Positions 29,644 to 38,418 are shown, counted from the first letter of the stretch. The stretch: 64,000 bases of DNA from Candidatus Kurthia intestinigallinarum (GCF_003991225.1 NZ_JTFC01000031.1:62001-126000), one strand, 5' to 3'. Notes: generated from the sequence alone by a model not told the origin. Translations and numbers: made by a program.

Positions 29644-30384
29644 ATGGGAGCATTTATAGCAGTATTAGGCTTTTTAGCATTTTCAGTCGGCTTTCTTATG
29701 TTTGTATTTAGTATTTTCAAGAAAAAGAAAAAAGCTAAATCTCTTTTAATTATGGGCGTATCAATGGTCTTTTTTATAACAGGAGCAATCATTTCTGGAA
29801 GTAATGATGTAGCTACCCAAGACTCTAAACCCGTTGCTGATGAGAAGAAAGATGAGAAAGATCCGATTAAGGAAGATAAAGAAAAAGTAGCTGAGGACCA
29901 ACTGGCTAAAGAAGAACCAGTTGCTGAAAAAAGTGTGGCATCTGAGGAAGATACAGCTATTGAGAGTCAAACAAATACTAAGAAGACAGCCACTGACAAC
30001 CCTAAAAATGACTGGGAATCTAAAATTGACAAGATTGCTCAATCTGAAGATTCACCTACTGGGAAGTATGATCAAGTAATGATTCTCGCAAAAGACTATA
30101 CGCCTACCAAAAAAGAGGTTGAGAAATTCGCAGTATATATTATTACTGAATACCAAAGCAAACAATATTCAGCTGACATTACCAATGGTGAATATATGCT
30201 TAAGAACATATTTAGAGCCAATGTCATTAACAATTACATTGGTAAAGTTAATACACCACTAAACGACTTTGCATTTGATTTTTATCAAAATACTAAGTAC
30301 CTCTATCGCGGTGTGGATACAGTAGATAGCGCCGCAGTAAGATCTAATGAAAGACAAATGGATAAAGCATTATTAAAAATGTAA
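29644..30384 (+). CDS. Membrane-anchored protein of the lysogeny module
   Basis: A 246-residue protein with TTAGGAGGATTTATTTA before the ATG. Two N-terminal membrane helices (FIAVLGFLAFSVGFLMFVFSIF and LLIMGVSMVFFITGAIIS) are followed by a long charged, Glu/Lys-rich linker (residues about 60-130) and a C-terminal domain of about 110 residues (WESKIDKIAQSEDSPTGKYDQVMILAKDY, FAFDFYQNTKYLYRG). Genes at this place, between repressor and integrase, often encode superinfection exclusion or other lysogenic conversion proteins. That role is inference from location and topology. Confidence 0.7.
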   Translation: MGAFIAVLGFLAFSVGFLMFVFSIFKKKKKAKSLLIMGVSMVFFITGAIISGSNDVATQDSKPVADEKKDEKDPIKEDKEKVAEDQLAKEEPVAEKSVASEEDTAIESQTNTKKTATDNPKNDWESKIDKIAQSEDSPTGKYDQVMILAKDYTPTKKEVEKFAVYIITEYQSKQYSADITNGEYMLKNIFRANVINNYIGKVNTPLNDFAFDFYQNTKYLYRGVDTVDSAAVRSNERQMDKALLKM

Positions 30385-30452
30385 TTCTAAAATAAATATT
30401 AAAGGGGGTGTTATTTGAAAATCTATAAGCTTAAGAAGGAGGATAAATCTAG

Positions 30453-30998
30453 ATGCCTAAAAAAAGTATATTTATCTCAGGAATTCACGGTGTAGGAAAA
30501 ACCACATTTTCAAAACAGCTTGAAAATATTCTTCACTTACCTTTATACAGTGCTAGTACATTAATCAAACGACAAAATAGCGCCCTAGAGTTCCCTGAGA
30601 AAAAAATTCAGGATGTAGCTAAGAATCAGGATGTATTGTTACAAGCAATCGAGAATTTTGTCTCTGAAGAAAAATTTATTTTAGATGGCCATTTTACACT
30701 GCAAAAGGAAAATTGTGAAATAGTCAAAGTACCCCTTAGTACTTTTGAACAATTAAGTCCAGACTTAATGATTTTACTATTAGACGATCCAGTCAAAATT
30801 CAACAAAGAATCAATATACGAAATGACGTTTTTTTTGAACAAGAGTTTTTAAGAAACATGCAGGAAACCGAACTAAGATATTCTCAAGAGATATCGAATC
30901 ATTTAAATATTCCTTTAGTATGTTTAAATGGTTTCTCAGCATTTGAGCTATTTTTAAAATCAGCAATAAAAGGAGTTATAGAGGATGTCTACAATTAA
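30453..30998 (+). CDS. P-loop kinase-like ATPase of a three-gene cargo module
   Basis: A 181-residue protein with AAGGAGG before the ATG. Walker A is GIHGVGKTT (residues 10-18). The pattern continues with FILDGHFTL, then LMILLLDDPVKIQQRINIR (Walker B/lid-type) as in small adenylate kinase-like and AAA_18/AAA_33 nucleotide kinases. A nucleotide, nucleoside or RNA-end substrate is possible. Its 3' end overlaps the GNAT gene by 14 bases, and the ASCH gene overlaps that one, so the three genes form one translational unit. AT-rich compared with the structural genes. Confidence 0.75.
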   Translation: MPKKSIFISGIHGVGKTTFSKQLENILHLPLYSASTLIKRQNSALEFPEKKIQDVAKNQDVLLQAIENFVSEEKFILDGHFTLQKENCEIVKVPLSTFEQLSPDLMILLLDDPVKIQQRINIRNDVFFEQEFLRNMQETELRYSQEISNHLNIPLVCLNGFSAFELFLKSAIKGVIEDVYN

Positions 30999-32070
30999 AA
31001 ATACAACCAGAGGAGACTTTTTCAAAAAAGACTTCTTTAAAAACATAAATTTATCAGATCCATTTTTTAATACATTAAAAGCAGATTATGCTGAGTTTGA
31101 AGATTGGTATAATCGTAAAGGTGACAATGAAGCTTTCTATTATGAAGATGAAGATGGGATTCAAGCTTTTTTATACTTAAAATGTGAAGAAGAAGCACTA
31201 ATAGATATTTATCCTGAACTTCCTCAAAAAAAACGTATTAAAATTGGTACCCTAAAAATTAATGCACATGGCACCAAATTTGGTGATCGATTTATAAAGA
31301 AAGCTATCGATTACGCATTACTAAATAACACAAATCAATTATATGTCACAGTTTTTAGTAAACATCAAGGATTAATAACTCTTCTTAAAAAATATGGTTT
31401 TGCTAAACATGGCACTAAAACAACCACCAATGGTATCGAAGAAGTTTTAATAAAAGATATTAATCCCAATAGCTATTCCGAAAATAATTTACCTTCAGAA
31501 AACTACCCATTAATATCAAAAAAAGCCAACTCTTGGATATTAGCTATTTATCCAGAATGGCACTCACGTCTATTCCCTGACTCTATTTTATATACAGAAA
31601 GAACTGAAGATATAGTAGCCGATGTTTCCTATAGCAATAGTATTGAAAAAGTTTATATCTGCCGAATGTCCGATGTTCAAAAAATTAAAGAATACGATCA
31701 ATTAGTTATATATAGAACTAAAGAGAGTGGAAAAAATGCAGAATATTCTGCATTAGCATCTTCAATTTGTACAGTTGTAGAAGTAAAATCTAAAGAAGAT
31801 TTTAACAATGTCGATGAAGTAATTGATTACTGTCTGCCTTATAGTATTTTTACAGAAGAAGAAATCAGACAGCAATACCAATATAAAAATATGTTTGTAA
31901 TTAAAATGCTCTATTCATATTCTTTACCAAAAAGAGTAATTAGAAAGTATTTAATAGAAGAATGTGGAATTGACAGAAACTCATATTGGGGTATAATTAA
32001 TTTAACCGAACACCAATTCGGTAAAATATTAGAATTAGGTGACGCCCATGAAGGTATTATTGTCGATTAA
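30985..32070 (+). CDS. GNAT acetyltransferase-like protein with PUA-like C-terminal half
   Basis: A 361-residue protein. Residues about 40-155 read as a GNAT fold (DGIQAFLYLKCEEEALIDIYPEL, RIKIGTLKINAHGTKFGDRFIKKAIDYAL, LYVTVFSKHQGLITLLKKYGFAKHGTK), with the acetyl-CoA loop in the degenerate form GTKFGDRF. Residues about 175-361 are not a named domain. A stretch DQLVIYRTKESGKNAEYSALASSICTVVEV has the strand pattern of ASCH/PUA/EVE-type RNA-binding barrels. It overlaps both neighbours. A substrate such as a tRNA, RNA or nucleotide is only a hypothesis. Confidence 0.7.
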   Translation: MSTIKNTTRGDFFKKDFFKNINLSDPFFNTLKADYAEFEDWYNRKGDNEAFYYEDEDGIQAFLYLKCEEEALIDIYPELPQKKRIKIGTLKINAHGTKFGDRFIKKAIDYALLNNTNQLYVTVFSKHQGLITLLKKYGFAKHGTKTTTNGIEEVLIKDINPNSYSENNLPSENYPLISKKANSWILAIYPEWHSRLFPDSILYTERTEDIVADVSYSNSIEKVYICRMSDVQKIKEYDQLVIYRTKESGKNAEYSALASSICTVVEVKSKEDFNNVDEVIDYCLPYSIFTEEEIRQQYQYKNMFVIKMLYSYSLPKRVIRKYLIEECGIDRNSYWGIINLTEHQFGKILELGDAHEGIIVD

Positions 32071-32422
32071 ACCTGAGTTTGTCGAAAAAATATTCACCGG
32101 CGAAAAAAAGTATGAATACAGAAGAAGTATCTTCAAGCAACCAGACATCGAATCTATCATAATTTATTGCACGAAACCTGTCGGAAAAGTAGTTGGTGAG
32201 ATAACAATTGATTCTATTATCAATTTAAAAATCGACGACCTTTGGGAAAAGACAAAATTAAATTCTGGATTAAGTTATGATTTTTACAAAGAATATTTTC
32301 ACGATAAAGAAAAAGGATATGCTATCAAAATAGGGAAATTAATTCCATATGAAAAGCCCTTCTTACTTTCAGAACTAGGAGAAAATTTACATCCTCCTCA
32401 GTCTTTTCGTTATATAAAATAA
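32048..32422 (+). CDS. ASCH domain protein
   Basis: A 124-residue protein; ATG 32,048 is used because AGGTG precedes it and the gene overlaps the GNAT gene by 23 bases. The ASCH signature is clear: MKVLLSIKPEFVEKIFTGEKKYEYRR, VIIYCT-like IIIYCTKPVGKVVGEITID and the lysine/glutamate-lined start. ASCH domains have a PUA-like fold and are thought to bind RNA or nucleotides. Third gene of the kinase-GNAT-ASCH module, followed at once by a strong terminator. Confidence 0.85.
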   Translation: MKVLLSIKPEFVEKIFTGEKKYEYRRSIFKQPDIESIIIYCTKPVGKVVGEITIDSIINLKIDDLWEKTKLNSGLSYDFYKEYFHDKEKGYAIKIGKLIPYEKPFLLSELGENLHPPQSFRYIK

Positions 32423-32448
32423 CCCCACTTCCCAAAAGTGGGGTTTTC
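32421..32448 (+). terminator. Terminator of the lysogeny-module operon
   Basis: AACCCCACTT (32,421-32,430) pairs perfectly with AAGTGGGGTT (32,436-32,445), followed by TTCTT. It begins at the ASCH stop codon. The immA -35 hexamer lies within it. Confidence 0.9.
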
Positions 32449-32476
32449 TTATATACTCTTAAAGAACATATGTTTG
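32429..32476 (+). promoter_or_regulatory. immA promoter with LexA/DinR-like box
   Basis: TTCCCA (32,429-32,434), 17-base spacer, TATACT (32,452-32,457). The sequence AGAACATATGTTTG at 32,463-32,476 fits the Bacillus LexA box CGAAC-R-N-R-Y-GTTYG except for the first base, and covers the predicted transcription start. LexA binding would make immA damage-inducible. The match is by eye. Confidence 0.65.
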
Positions 32477-32493
32477 CTTAGGAGATGTAACAA

Positions 32494-33000
32494 TTGAATC
32501 ATTTAGAAGACTACATTAGTAATTTATATCAAACTATAGGTATACGCGTACCAGAGGAATTAGTGTGTGAAAATCTTTCTTCAAAACTTAATATCGGCCT
32601 TTATTACTGGGATGAGAAAAGCCAGGCAGCCACAATACATAACAAACCATTCATTTTTTTAAATCTACATATGCTACCAAATTTCAGATGGCAAATTTTC
32701 TGTCACGAGCTTTGTCACATTCTTTTTCATGCTGGTGATCAGATGCAGCTGCCTTCCAGTTTCGTTGAATATCAGGAACGGAAGGCCAATAACTTTGCGC
32801 TCCACGCAGCTGTACCTACATTCATGCTAAAAGAAATGGACTTACCTAATGATTATTTTGCCGCTGTAAGAGTGCTGCAAGATACATTTAGTATTAGCCT
32901 GACATTCGCTTGTAAGCGATTAGACCATTACATAAACAATCACATCATTCCCCTTCACAAAACCGCACTAGACGAGCCTAAATTGGCACATCACGACTGA
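32494..33000 (+). CDS. ImmA/IrrE family metallo-endopeptidase (stand-alone)
   Basis: A 168-residue protein starting at TTG 32,494 with AGGAGATGTAACAA upstream. The zinc site is H71-ELCH-75, followed by FHAG and the helix QERKANNFALHAAVP carrying the third ligand. Stand-alone ImmA proteases cleave small XRE repressors and trigger induction of ICEBs1-type elements and related phages. The nearby CI-like protein has no peptidase domain of its own and is the natural target. A LexA-like box lies at its promoter. Confidence 0.9.
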   Translation: MNHLEDYISNLYQTIGIRVPEELVCENLSSKLNIGLYYWDEKSQAATIHNKPFIFLNLHMLPNFRWQIFCHELCHILFHAGDQMQLPSSFVEYQERKANNFALHAAVPTFMLKEMDLPNDYFAAVRVLQDTFSISLTFACKRLDHYINNHIIPLHKTALDEPKLAHHD

Positions 33001-33045
33001 TTCTAGTTGGTACGATATACGTAATAACAAAAAGGAGGAACTTTT

Positions 33046-34239
33046 ATGGCATCATTTTCAAAATATAAAACGACTAAAGGTGAGTTTTGGATGATTCGTC
33101 TCTATTTAACGGATCCCGTCACTTTTGAAAAAAAGCTCACAACTAGACGTGGATTTCATAAACTAAGTGAGGCAAAATTAGCAGCGAAAGAATTAGAGGC
33201 AGAAGATTCAAAAGTGAAATTGAATTCAAAAGCGCACTATACGTACCGACAAATGTTTAAAGAGTATGAAGCAGAATATTCTACGCATCTAAAATCTTCT
33301 ACCGTTTATCGTAAATCTGTTGATTTCAACAAATGGATATTGCCGACTTTTGGCGATAAACGTTTAAAGGACATTACGAAAAAAGAGTGCCAAAATTATA
33401 TACACCATATGTCTACACAATTAAAATCGTATAAACCGATTGTCATTCAAGCGAGAAATGTATTCGATTTCGCCGTTCGAAACAATTACATTGAGGCTTC
33501 CCCTTTCGATAATACAGTCTATCCTAAAAATACTTTTTTCGAGGAAGAAGAAGCTTTAGAGAAATTTTGGACGAAAGAACAATCATTGTATTTTTTAGAG
33601 CAAGTCAAAGCGCATGAAAGCTTAAAGCGTTATGCGATGTTCCGTACATTGTTACTTACTGGCATGCGCAAAGGTGAGCTGCTGGCGCTTCAAGAAAAGG
33701 ATATTGATGATGCTACTCAAAATATCACGATCAATAAAACACTCTTTTATAACAAAGATGGCTCGTATCAATTGCTGAAACCTAAAACGAAAACATCGAT
33801 ACGGGAGCTACATTTAGACGATGAAACATATGCGGTATTGAAAGATCTAATCCGACAAAATAAAAAGCTGCGTCTCCAGTTTGGTGAACGAGCAGAGCAC
33901 TCGTTCATTTTCATTAAAGAAACATCGTTTGATCCGTTTCGTAATTCATACGTCAATGAAGTGTTAACGAAGCTTTGTAAAAAATATAAGCTGCCACGTA
34001 TCACTGTACATGGACTTCGTCACTCTTGCGCTTCCCTATTATTTGCTGCAGGTGTAGATGTTAAAGTAGTCCAAAAACTGCTCGGCCATGCGCATATTGA
34101 AACGACGATGAACATCTATACACACGTGACTACAGAACAAGTCGAAAAAACGACAGATTTGCTTATAAACTTCTTAAATGAACCGAAAAATATAAGCTCA
34201 TATAGTCAAAATATAGTCACGAGCGAAAAAAAGCCTTAA
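33046..34239 (+). CDS. int: Prophage integrase, tyrosine recombinase
   Basis: A 397-residue integrase with AAAAGGAGG before the ATG. It has an N-terminal arm-binding domain (residues 1-55, FSKYKTTKGEFWMIRLYLTDPVTFEKKLTTRRGF), a SAM-like core-binding domain (60-160), and a catalytic domain with R208 (GMRKGEL), K248, H322 and R325 (HGLRH), H348 (LLGHAH) and Y358 (NIYTH). It lies at the right end of the prophage, transcribed toward odhB, so attP/attR is expected just after its stop. Confidence 0.96.
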   Translation: MASFSKYKTTKGEFWMIRLYLTDPVTFEKKLTTRRGFHKLSEAKLAAKELEAEDSKVKLNSKAHYTYRQMFKEYEAEYSTHLKSSTVYRKSVDFNKWILPTFGDKRLKDITKKECQNYIHHMSTQLKSYKPIVIQARNVFDFAVRNNYIEASPFDNTVYPKNTFFEEEEALEKFWTKEQSLYFLEQVKAHESLKRYAMFRTLLLTGMRKGELLALQEKDIDDATQNITINKTLFYNKDGSYQLLKPKTKTSIRELHLDDETYAVLKDLIRQNKKLRLQFGERAEHSFIFIKETSFDPFRNSYVNEVLTKLCKKYKLPRITVHGLRHSCASLLFAAGVDVKVVQKLLGHAHIETTMNIYTHVTTEQVEKTTDLLINFLNEPKNISSYSQNIVTSEKKP

Positions 34240-34331
34240 AACAGCACAAAAAAAGCCCCCGATTTCTCGGAGGCTTTCTTTATATCTTCATTTTCAGAAG
34301 TGCTTCAAACGCTTGCTACACAAGGGTTTGA
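34240..34331. other. Right prophage-chromosome junction (attachment site region)
   Basis: The 92 bases between the integrase stop and the odhB stop must contain the right att core or its immediate neighbour. It includes the shared terminator (34,251-34,278) and then an unremarkable stretch reading CTTCAAACGCTTGCTACACA. The core cannot be named because the left junction is outside the window. Confidence 0.6.
34251..34278. terminator. Bidirectional terminator between int and odhB
   Basis: AAAGCC-CCCGA / TCGG-AGGCTTT stem with a TTTC loop, with A-run on the left and TTTCTTT on the right. It can end int on the plus strand and odhB on the minus strand. Confidence 0.85.
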
Positions 34332-35591
34332 TTAAGCTTCTAATAATAAATCTTCTGGGTTTTCGATTAATTCTTTAACCATTTTTAAGAAACCAACAGA
34401 TTCTTTACCGTTGATGATACGGTGGTCGTAAGAAAGAGCCACGTACATCATTGGACGAACTTCAACTTCACCGTTTACAGCGATTGGACGTTGTACGATG
34501 TTGTGCATACCAAGAATTGCAGCTTGGTCACCGTTGATGATTGGTGTAGACATTAATGAACCGAATACACCACCGTTAGTGATTGTGAATGAACCACCTT
34601 CAAGGTCAGATAAAGCTAATTTTTTGTTACGTGCTTTAACAGCTAAATCAGCAATGTCGCCTTCGATTTCAGCGAAGTTTTTACGATCTGTGTCGCGTAC
34701 GTTTGGTACTACTAAACCGTCTGGAGTTGATACAGCGATACCAACATCAAAGAATTTATTGTAGTGAATTTCTTCGCCAACGATTTTAGCATTTACAGCT
34801 GGGTATGCTTTAAGAGCAGCAGTTACAGCTTTTGTGAAGAATGACATGAAGCCTAGTTTAGTACCATCATGTTTTTCCATGAATGCATCTTTTTTGCGTT
34901 TACGAAGTGCCATAACGTTTGTCATGTCAATTTCGTTGAATGTTGTTAACATTGCAGTACCTTGAGATACTTCAAGTAAACGGTTAGCAGCTGTTTTTTG
35001 ACGACGAGTCATTTTAACAACTTCTACACGAGATTCATCTGCAGCTGGTGCAGCTTTTGGTGTTGGTGCTGCAGCTTGTGTTTGAGCTGGAGCTTGTTGT
35101 GCAGCTGGGTTATGAGCAGCTACGTCTTGTACGCGTACGCGGCCTTGAGGATCAACTGGGTTGATTGCGCCAAGATCGATACCTTTTTCACGAGCTAATT
35201 TACGAGCAGCTGGAGAAGCGATTACGCGACCGTTAGCAGTAGTTTCTTCTACTACTGGTGCAGCTTTTGGCGCTTCTTCTTTTGCTGGTGCTGGTGTTGC
35301 TTCTTTAACAGGAGCTTCCTCTTTTGCTGGTGCTGCAGCTGGTGCTGAAGCTGTACCGTTTGGATCTACTTTCGCGATTACAGCGCCTACTTCTACAACG
35401 TCGCCTTCTTGCGCAAGGATTTCAACTAATACGCCTGCTTCTTCTGAGATGATTTCAGCGTTTACTTTATCTGTTTCTAGTTCAACGATGAATTCACCTT
35501 TCTCAACTGTGTCACCTACGTTTTTAACCCAACGTACGATTTCACCTTCTGTGATAGATTCTGCTAATTCTGGTACGATAATGTCTGCCAC
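34332..35591 (-). CDS. odhB: 2-oxoglutarate dehydrogenase E2, dihydrolipoyl succinyltransferase
   Basis: A 419-residue protein starting at GTG 35,591 behind AGGAGG. It has an N-terminal lipoyl domain with K42 in ETDKV, an Ala/Pro/Glu-rich linker (residues 85-120), an E3/E1-binding domain ([35 protein letters not shown]) and a catalytic domain from about 195. The catalytic motif reads H390-R-I-I-N394-G where most relatives have HxxxDG; codon 34,410-34,412 is AAC. It transfers succinyl to CoA in the TCA cycle and is cotranscribed with odhA, 31 bases upstream. The prophage sits directly past its 3' end. Confidence 0.96.
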   Translation of the reverse strand: MADIIVPELAESITEGEIVRWVKNVGDTVEKGEFIVELETDKVNAEIISEEAGVLVEILAQEGDVVEVGAVIAKVDPNGTASAPAAAPAKEEAPVKEATPAPAKEEAPKAAPVVEETTANGRVIASPAARKLAREKGIDLGAINPVDPQGRVRVQDVAAHNPAAQQAPAQTQAAAPTPKAAPAADESRVEVVKMTRRQKTAANRLLEVSQGTAMLTTFNEIDMTNVMALRKRKKDAFMEKHDGTKLGFMSFFTKAVTAALKAYPAVNAKIVGEEIHYNKFFDVGIAVSTPDGLVVPNVRDTDRKNFAEIEGDIADLAVKARNKKLALSDLEGGSFTITNGGVFGSLMSTPIINGDQAAILGMHNIVQRPIAVNGEVEVRPMMYVALSYDHRIINGKESVGFLKMVKELIENPEDLLLEA

Positions 35592-35622
35592 TTTAATTTC
35601 CTCCTATTCGGTATATCCGAAA

Positions 35623-38418
35623 TTATTTAGATAATGAATCTTCAATTACGATTGCTTGTGCTTCTTTATATGCATCTGCATCGCCTTCTGCTGGAGAAGA
35701 TAATGCTGGACGACCAATATATTTCACTTCTTGAGCATCTGTAGCTAACTCGCGTAGGTACGGATCTGCAAGGAACCATGAACCCATGTTTTTCGGTTCT
35801 TCTTGAGCCCATTTGATTGTTTTTGCATTCGGGAATTTCGCGAATACATCTGCAATTTCTTTTTCTGGGAATGGGTAAAGTTGTTCAACACGTACAAGAT
35901 GTAAGTGATCGAATCCTTCGCCTTCACCGATTTTTTCTGCAAGATCGATTGCCATTTTACCAGAAGCAAGTACGATATTTTCCACTGCATCAACGTTTTT
36001 ACCTGTAGTTGGGTGTTCGATGATTGTTTGGAATTTACCAGAAGTTAATTCTTCTACATCAGCAGCTACGATTTGGTTACGTAGAAGTGATTTAGGAGAC
36101 ATCATAACTAATGGACGAACTTCGTCTGTGCCTAAGATAGCAGCTTGTTGACGTAATAAGTGGAAGTAGTTGGCAGCACTTGAAAGCATAACAACTGTCC
36201 AGTTATTTTCAGCTGATAATTGTAAGAAACGTTCTAAACGTGCAGATGTATGTTCTGAACCTTGACCCTCTGCAGAGTGTGGTAATGATAATACTAGGCC
36301 TGAGCGTACGCCCCATTTAGAGCGAGTAGCTGACACGAAGTTATCAAACATCATTTGCGCCATGTTTGCAAAGTCACCATATTGTGCTTCCCAAATTGTA
36401 AGAGCGTCTTCATTTTGTAAGTTGTAACCATATTCGTAACCTACGATTGATGCTTCAGATAATGGGCTGTTAATCGCTGTGAATGAAGCATTTGAGCCTG
36501 AAATACCGTGAAGTGGTGTGTACTCGTTACCGTTTTGTTCGTCATGTAGAACAAGGTGACGTTGTGAGAATGTACCACGTTGCGCATCTTGACCAGTAAT
36601 ACGGATTGGGTTGCCATCTTGTAAGATTGTACCGAATGCTAATGTTTCAGCGTGGCCCCAGTCGATTTTACCTTTACCTTGGAATGGATCGCGACGACGG
36701 TTTAAGATTTTGTTTAATTTTTTGAATACGTGGAAGTCTTCTGGGAAAGTAAGAAGTTCTTCATTCATTTTTTCAAGACGAGCTTTTTCAACACCTGTTT
36801 CAACAAGTTCGTAGCCGTTTGCAACAGCATCTGGCATTGTTAATTCTGAATGTTTACCTGCGCCTTGTTCTTTAATGAAATCAAGGTCAGCTTGTAATTC
36901 AGCTTTGATGTCTTTTTGTAATTGTTCAACTTCTGCTTCCGTTACAACGCCTTCTGCAGCTAATTGTTTACCGTATAGCGCACGAACTGTGTCATGTTTA
37001 TGAACAAGATTGTACATTGCAGGGTTTGTAATCATTGGTTCATCCATTTCATTGTGACCATAACGGCGGTAACCGATTAAGTCTACTAAAATGTCTTTAC
37101 CGAATTTTTCACGGTATTCAACTGCGAAACGTGCAACTTGTACAACAGCTTCTGGTTCGTCAGCGTTTACGTGGATTACTGGCACTTCGTAACCTTTTGC
37201 AGGATCTGAAGAGTAAACAGTAGAACGAGAGTCGAAACGTTCAGTTGTGAAACCAATCATGTTGTTTGCGATGATGTGTACTGAACCGCCTGTACCAAAG
37301 CCTTTTGTACGAGAGTAGTTCATTGTTTCTGTTACAACACCTTGACCAGCGAATGCTGCGTCACCATGCACTAAAATAGCTAATGCTTTAGAAGCGTCTT
37401 GTACTGGCGCACCAGCTTTAGAAGTATCATCTTGAGCTGCACGAGTTTGACCAGTAACAACTGGGCTAACTACTTCTAAGTGTGATGGATTGTATGCAAG
37501 ACCGATTGTCGTACCATTCGGCGCTTTGTAAGTAGCACCTAAGTGATATTTCGCATCGTTTGACCAACCTTTTGTCACTTTAAGAGAACCATCTTCAGGA
37601 ACGAATAATTCTGATGGTACATGAGCAAAGTCAGCAAGCATCATTTTATATGGTTTGTGAACGTTGTGGGTTAACACGTTTAAGCGACCACGGTGAGCCA
37701 TACCAATTTGGATGTTTTTAACGCCACTCGCTTCAGAACCTTTAATAATTTCTTCGATTAAAACAACTAATGCATCAACGCCTTCAATAGAGAAACGTTT
37801 TACACCAACGAATGTTTTGTGAAGGAATTGTTCGAAACCTTCAACTTTGTTTAACATATTTAAAACAGCTTTTTTATCATCATTTGATAGTGGAGCATTT
37901 AATGCACCGCTTTCAATTTTAGATTGAATCCATTCACGTTCGTCTTTACCAACAACTTGATTGAATTCGTAAGCGATTTTGTTTGTGTAAATTTCTTTTA
38001 AGTAGTTGATTGCATCTAGACCATTGTTCACGTTTGCAGGAACGTTGTTTAATAGTACTGATGCAGGTACTTCACGTAAGTCAGCGTCTGTTAAGTTGTA
38101 TGCGCTTGTTTCAATACGCGTTGTATCAAGATTTTGGTTGTGTAGAGGGTAAATGTCAGCTGCTAAATGACCGTGTTGACGGATTGCATCTGCTAATTGT
38201 ACCGCTGCTAATACTTTTTGAATATCGCCTGTATTTGCTGCGCCTGTAGTTGCTACTGCTGCTTGAGCTGTTGTATCAACTGGTGCACCGTATTGTTCAA
38301 ATAAAGCGACAAGTTCTGCGTCTACTTCTTCTGGGGAAGTTAAGTAAAGATCGTACATATCCATTACATAACCTAGGTTAGGACCTGAAAAAGCAGCCCA
38401 TGGATTACTGTTTGTCAT
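35623..38418 (-). CDS. odhA: 2-oxoglutarate dehydrogenase E1 component
   Basis: A 931-residue thiamine-diphosphate enzyme with TTGGAGG before the ATG. Family motifs: GMAHRGRLNVL, LVHGDAAFAGQGVVTETMNYS (TPP/Mg site), GGSVHIIANNMIGFTTE, DLIGYRRYGHNEMDEP, and in the C-terminal half FGDFANMAQ-like YGDFANMAQMMFDNF, SLPHSAEGQGSEHTSARLERFLQL and EEPKNMGSW. It decarboxylates 2-oxoglutarate and passes the succinyl group to OdhB. First gene of odhAB; a CcpA-type site lies upstream. Confidence 0.97.
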   Translation of the reverse strand: MTNSNPWAAFSGPNLGYVMDMYDLYLTSPEEVDAELVALFEQYGAPVDTTAQAAVATTGAANTGDIQKVLAAVQLADAIRQHGHLAADIYPLHNQNLDTTRIETSAYNLTDADLREVPASVLLNNVPANVNNGLDAINYLKEIYTNKIAYEFNQVVGKDEREWIQSKIESGALNAPLSNDDKKAVLNMLNKVEGFEQFLHKTFVGVKRFSIEGVDALVVLIEEIIKGSEASGVKNIQIGMAHRGRLNVLTHNVHKPYKMMLADFAHVPSELFVPEDGSLKVTKGWSNDAKYHLGATYKAPNGTTIGLAYNPSHLEVVSPVVTGQTRAAQDDTSKAGAPVQDASKALAILVHGDAAFAGQGVVTETMNYSRTKGFGTGGSVHIIANNMIGFTTERFDSRSTVYSSDPAKGYEVPVIHVNADEPEAVVQVARFAVEYREKFGKDILVDLIGYRRYGHNEMDEPMITNPAMYNLVHKHDTVRALYGKQLAAEGVVTEAEVEQLQKDIKAELQADLDFIKEQGAGKHSELTMPDAVANGYELVETGVEKARLEKMNEELLTFPEDFHVFKKLNKILNRRRDPFQGKGKIDWGHAETLAFGTILQDGNPIRITGQDAQRGTFSQRHLVLHDEQNGNEYTPLHGISGSNASFTAINSPLSEASIVGYEYGYNLQNEDALTIWEAQYGDFANMAQMMFDNFVSATRSKWGVRSGLVLSLPHSAEGQGSEHTSARLERFLQLSAENNWTVVMLSSAANYFHLLRQQAAILGTDEVRPLVMMSPKSLLRNQIVAADVEELTSGKFQTIIEHPTTGKNVDAVENIVLASGKMAIDLAEKIGEGEGFDHLHLVRVEQLYPFPEKEIADVFAKFPNAKTIKWAQEEPKNMGSWFLADPYLRELATDAQEVKYIGRPALSSPAEGDADAYKEAQAIVIEDSLSK

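Larger units (their letters stand above)
1..34280. mobile_element. Temperate siphophage prophage (left end outside window)
   Basis: A continuous run of phage modules: holin fragment, tail, head, packaging, late regulator, replication, Cro/CI switch and integrase at the right end. HK97-type capsid, portal and protease, phi13-type tail tube, gpG/gpG-T frameshift and a long tape measure define a long-tailed siphovirus; HNH plus P27-type TerS suggests cohesive-end packaging. All core structural, packaging and switch genes are open, so it looks intact in what is visible. Endolysin and the left attachment site must lie beyond position 1. The right boundary lies between the integrase stop (34,239) and the odhB stop (34,332). 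Confidence 0.95.
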
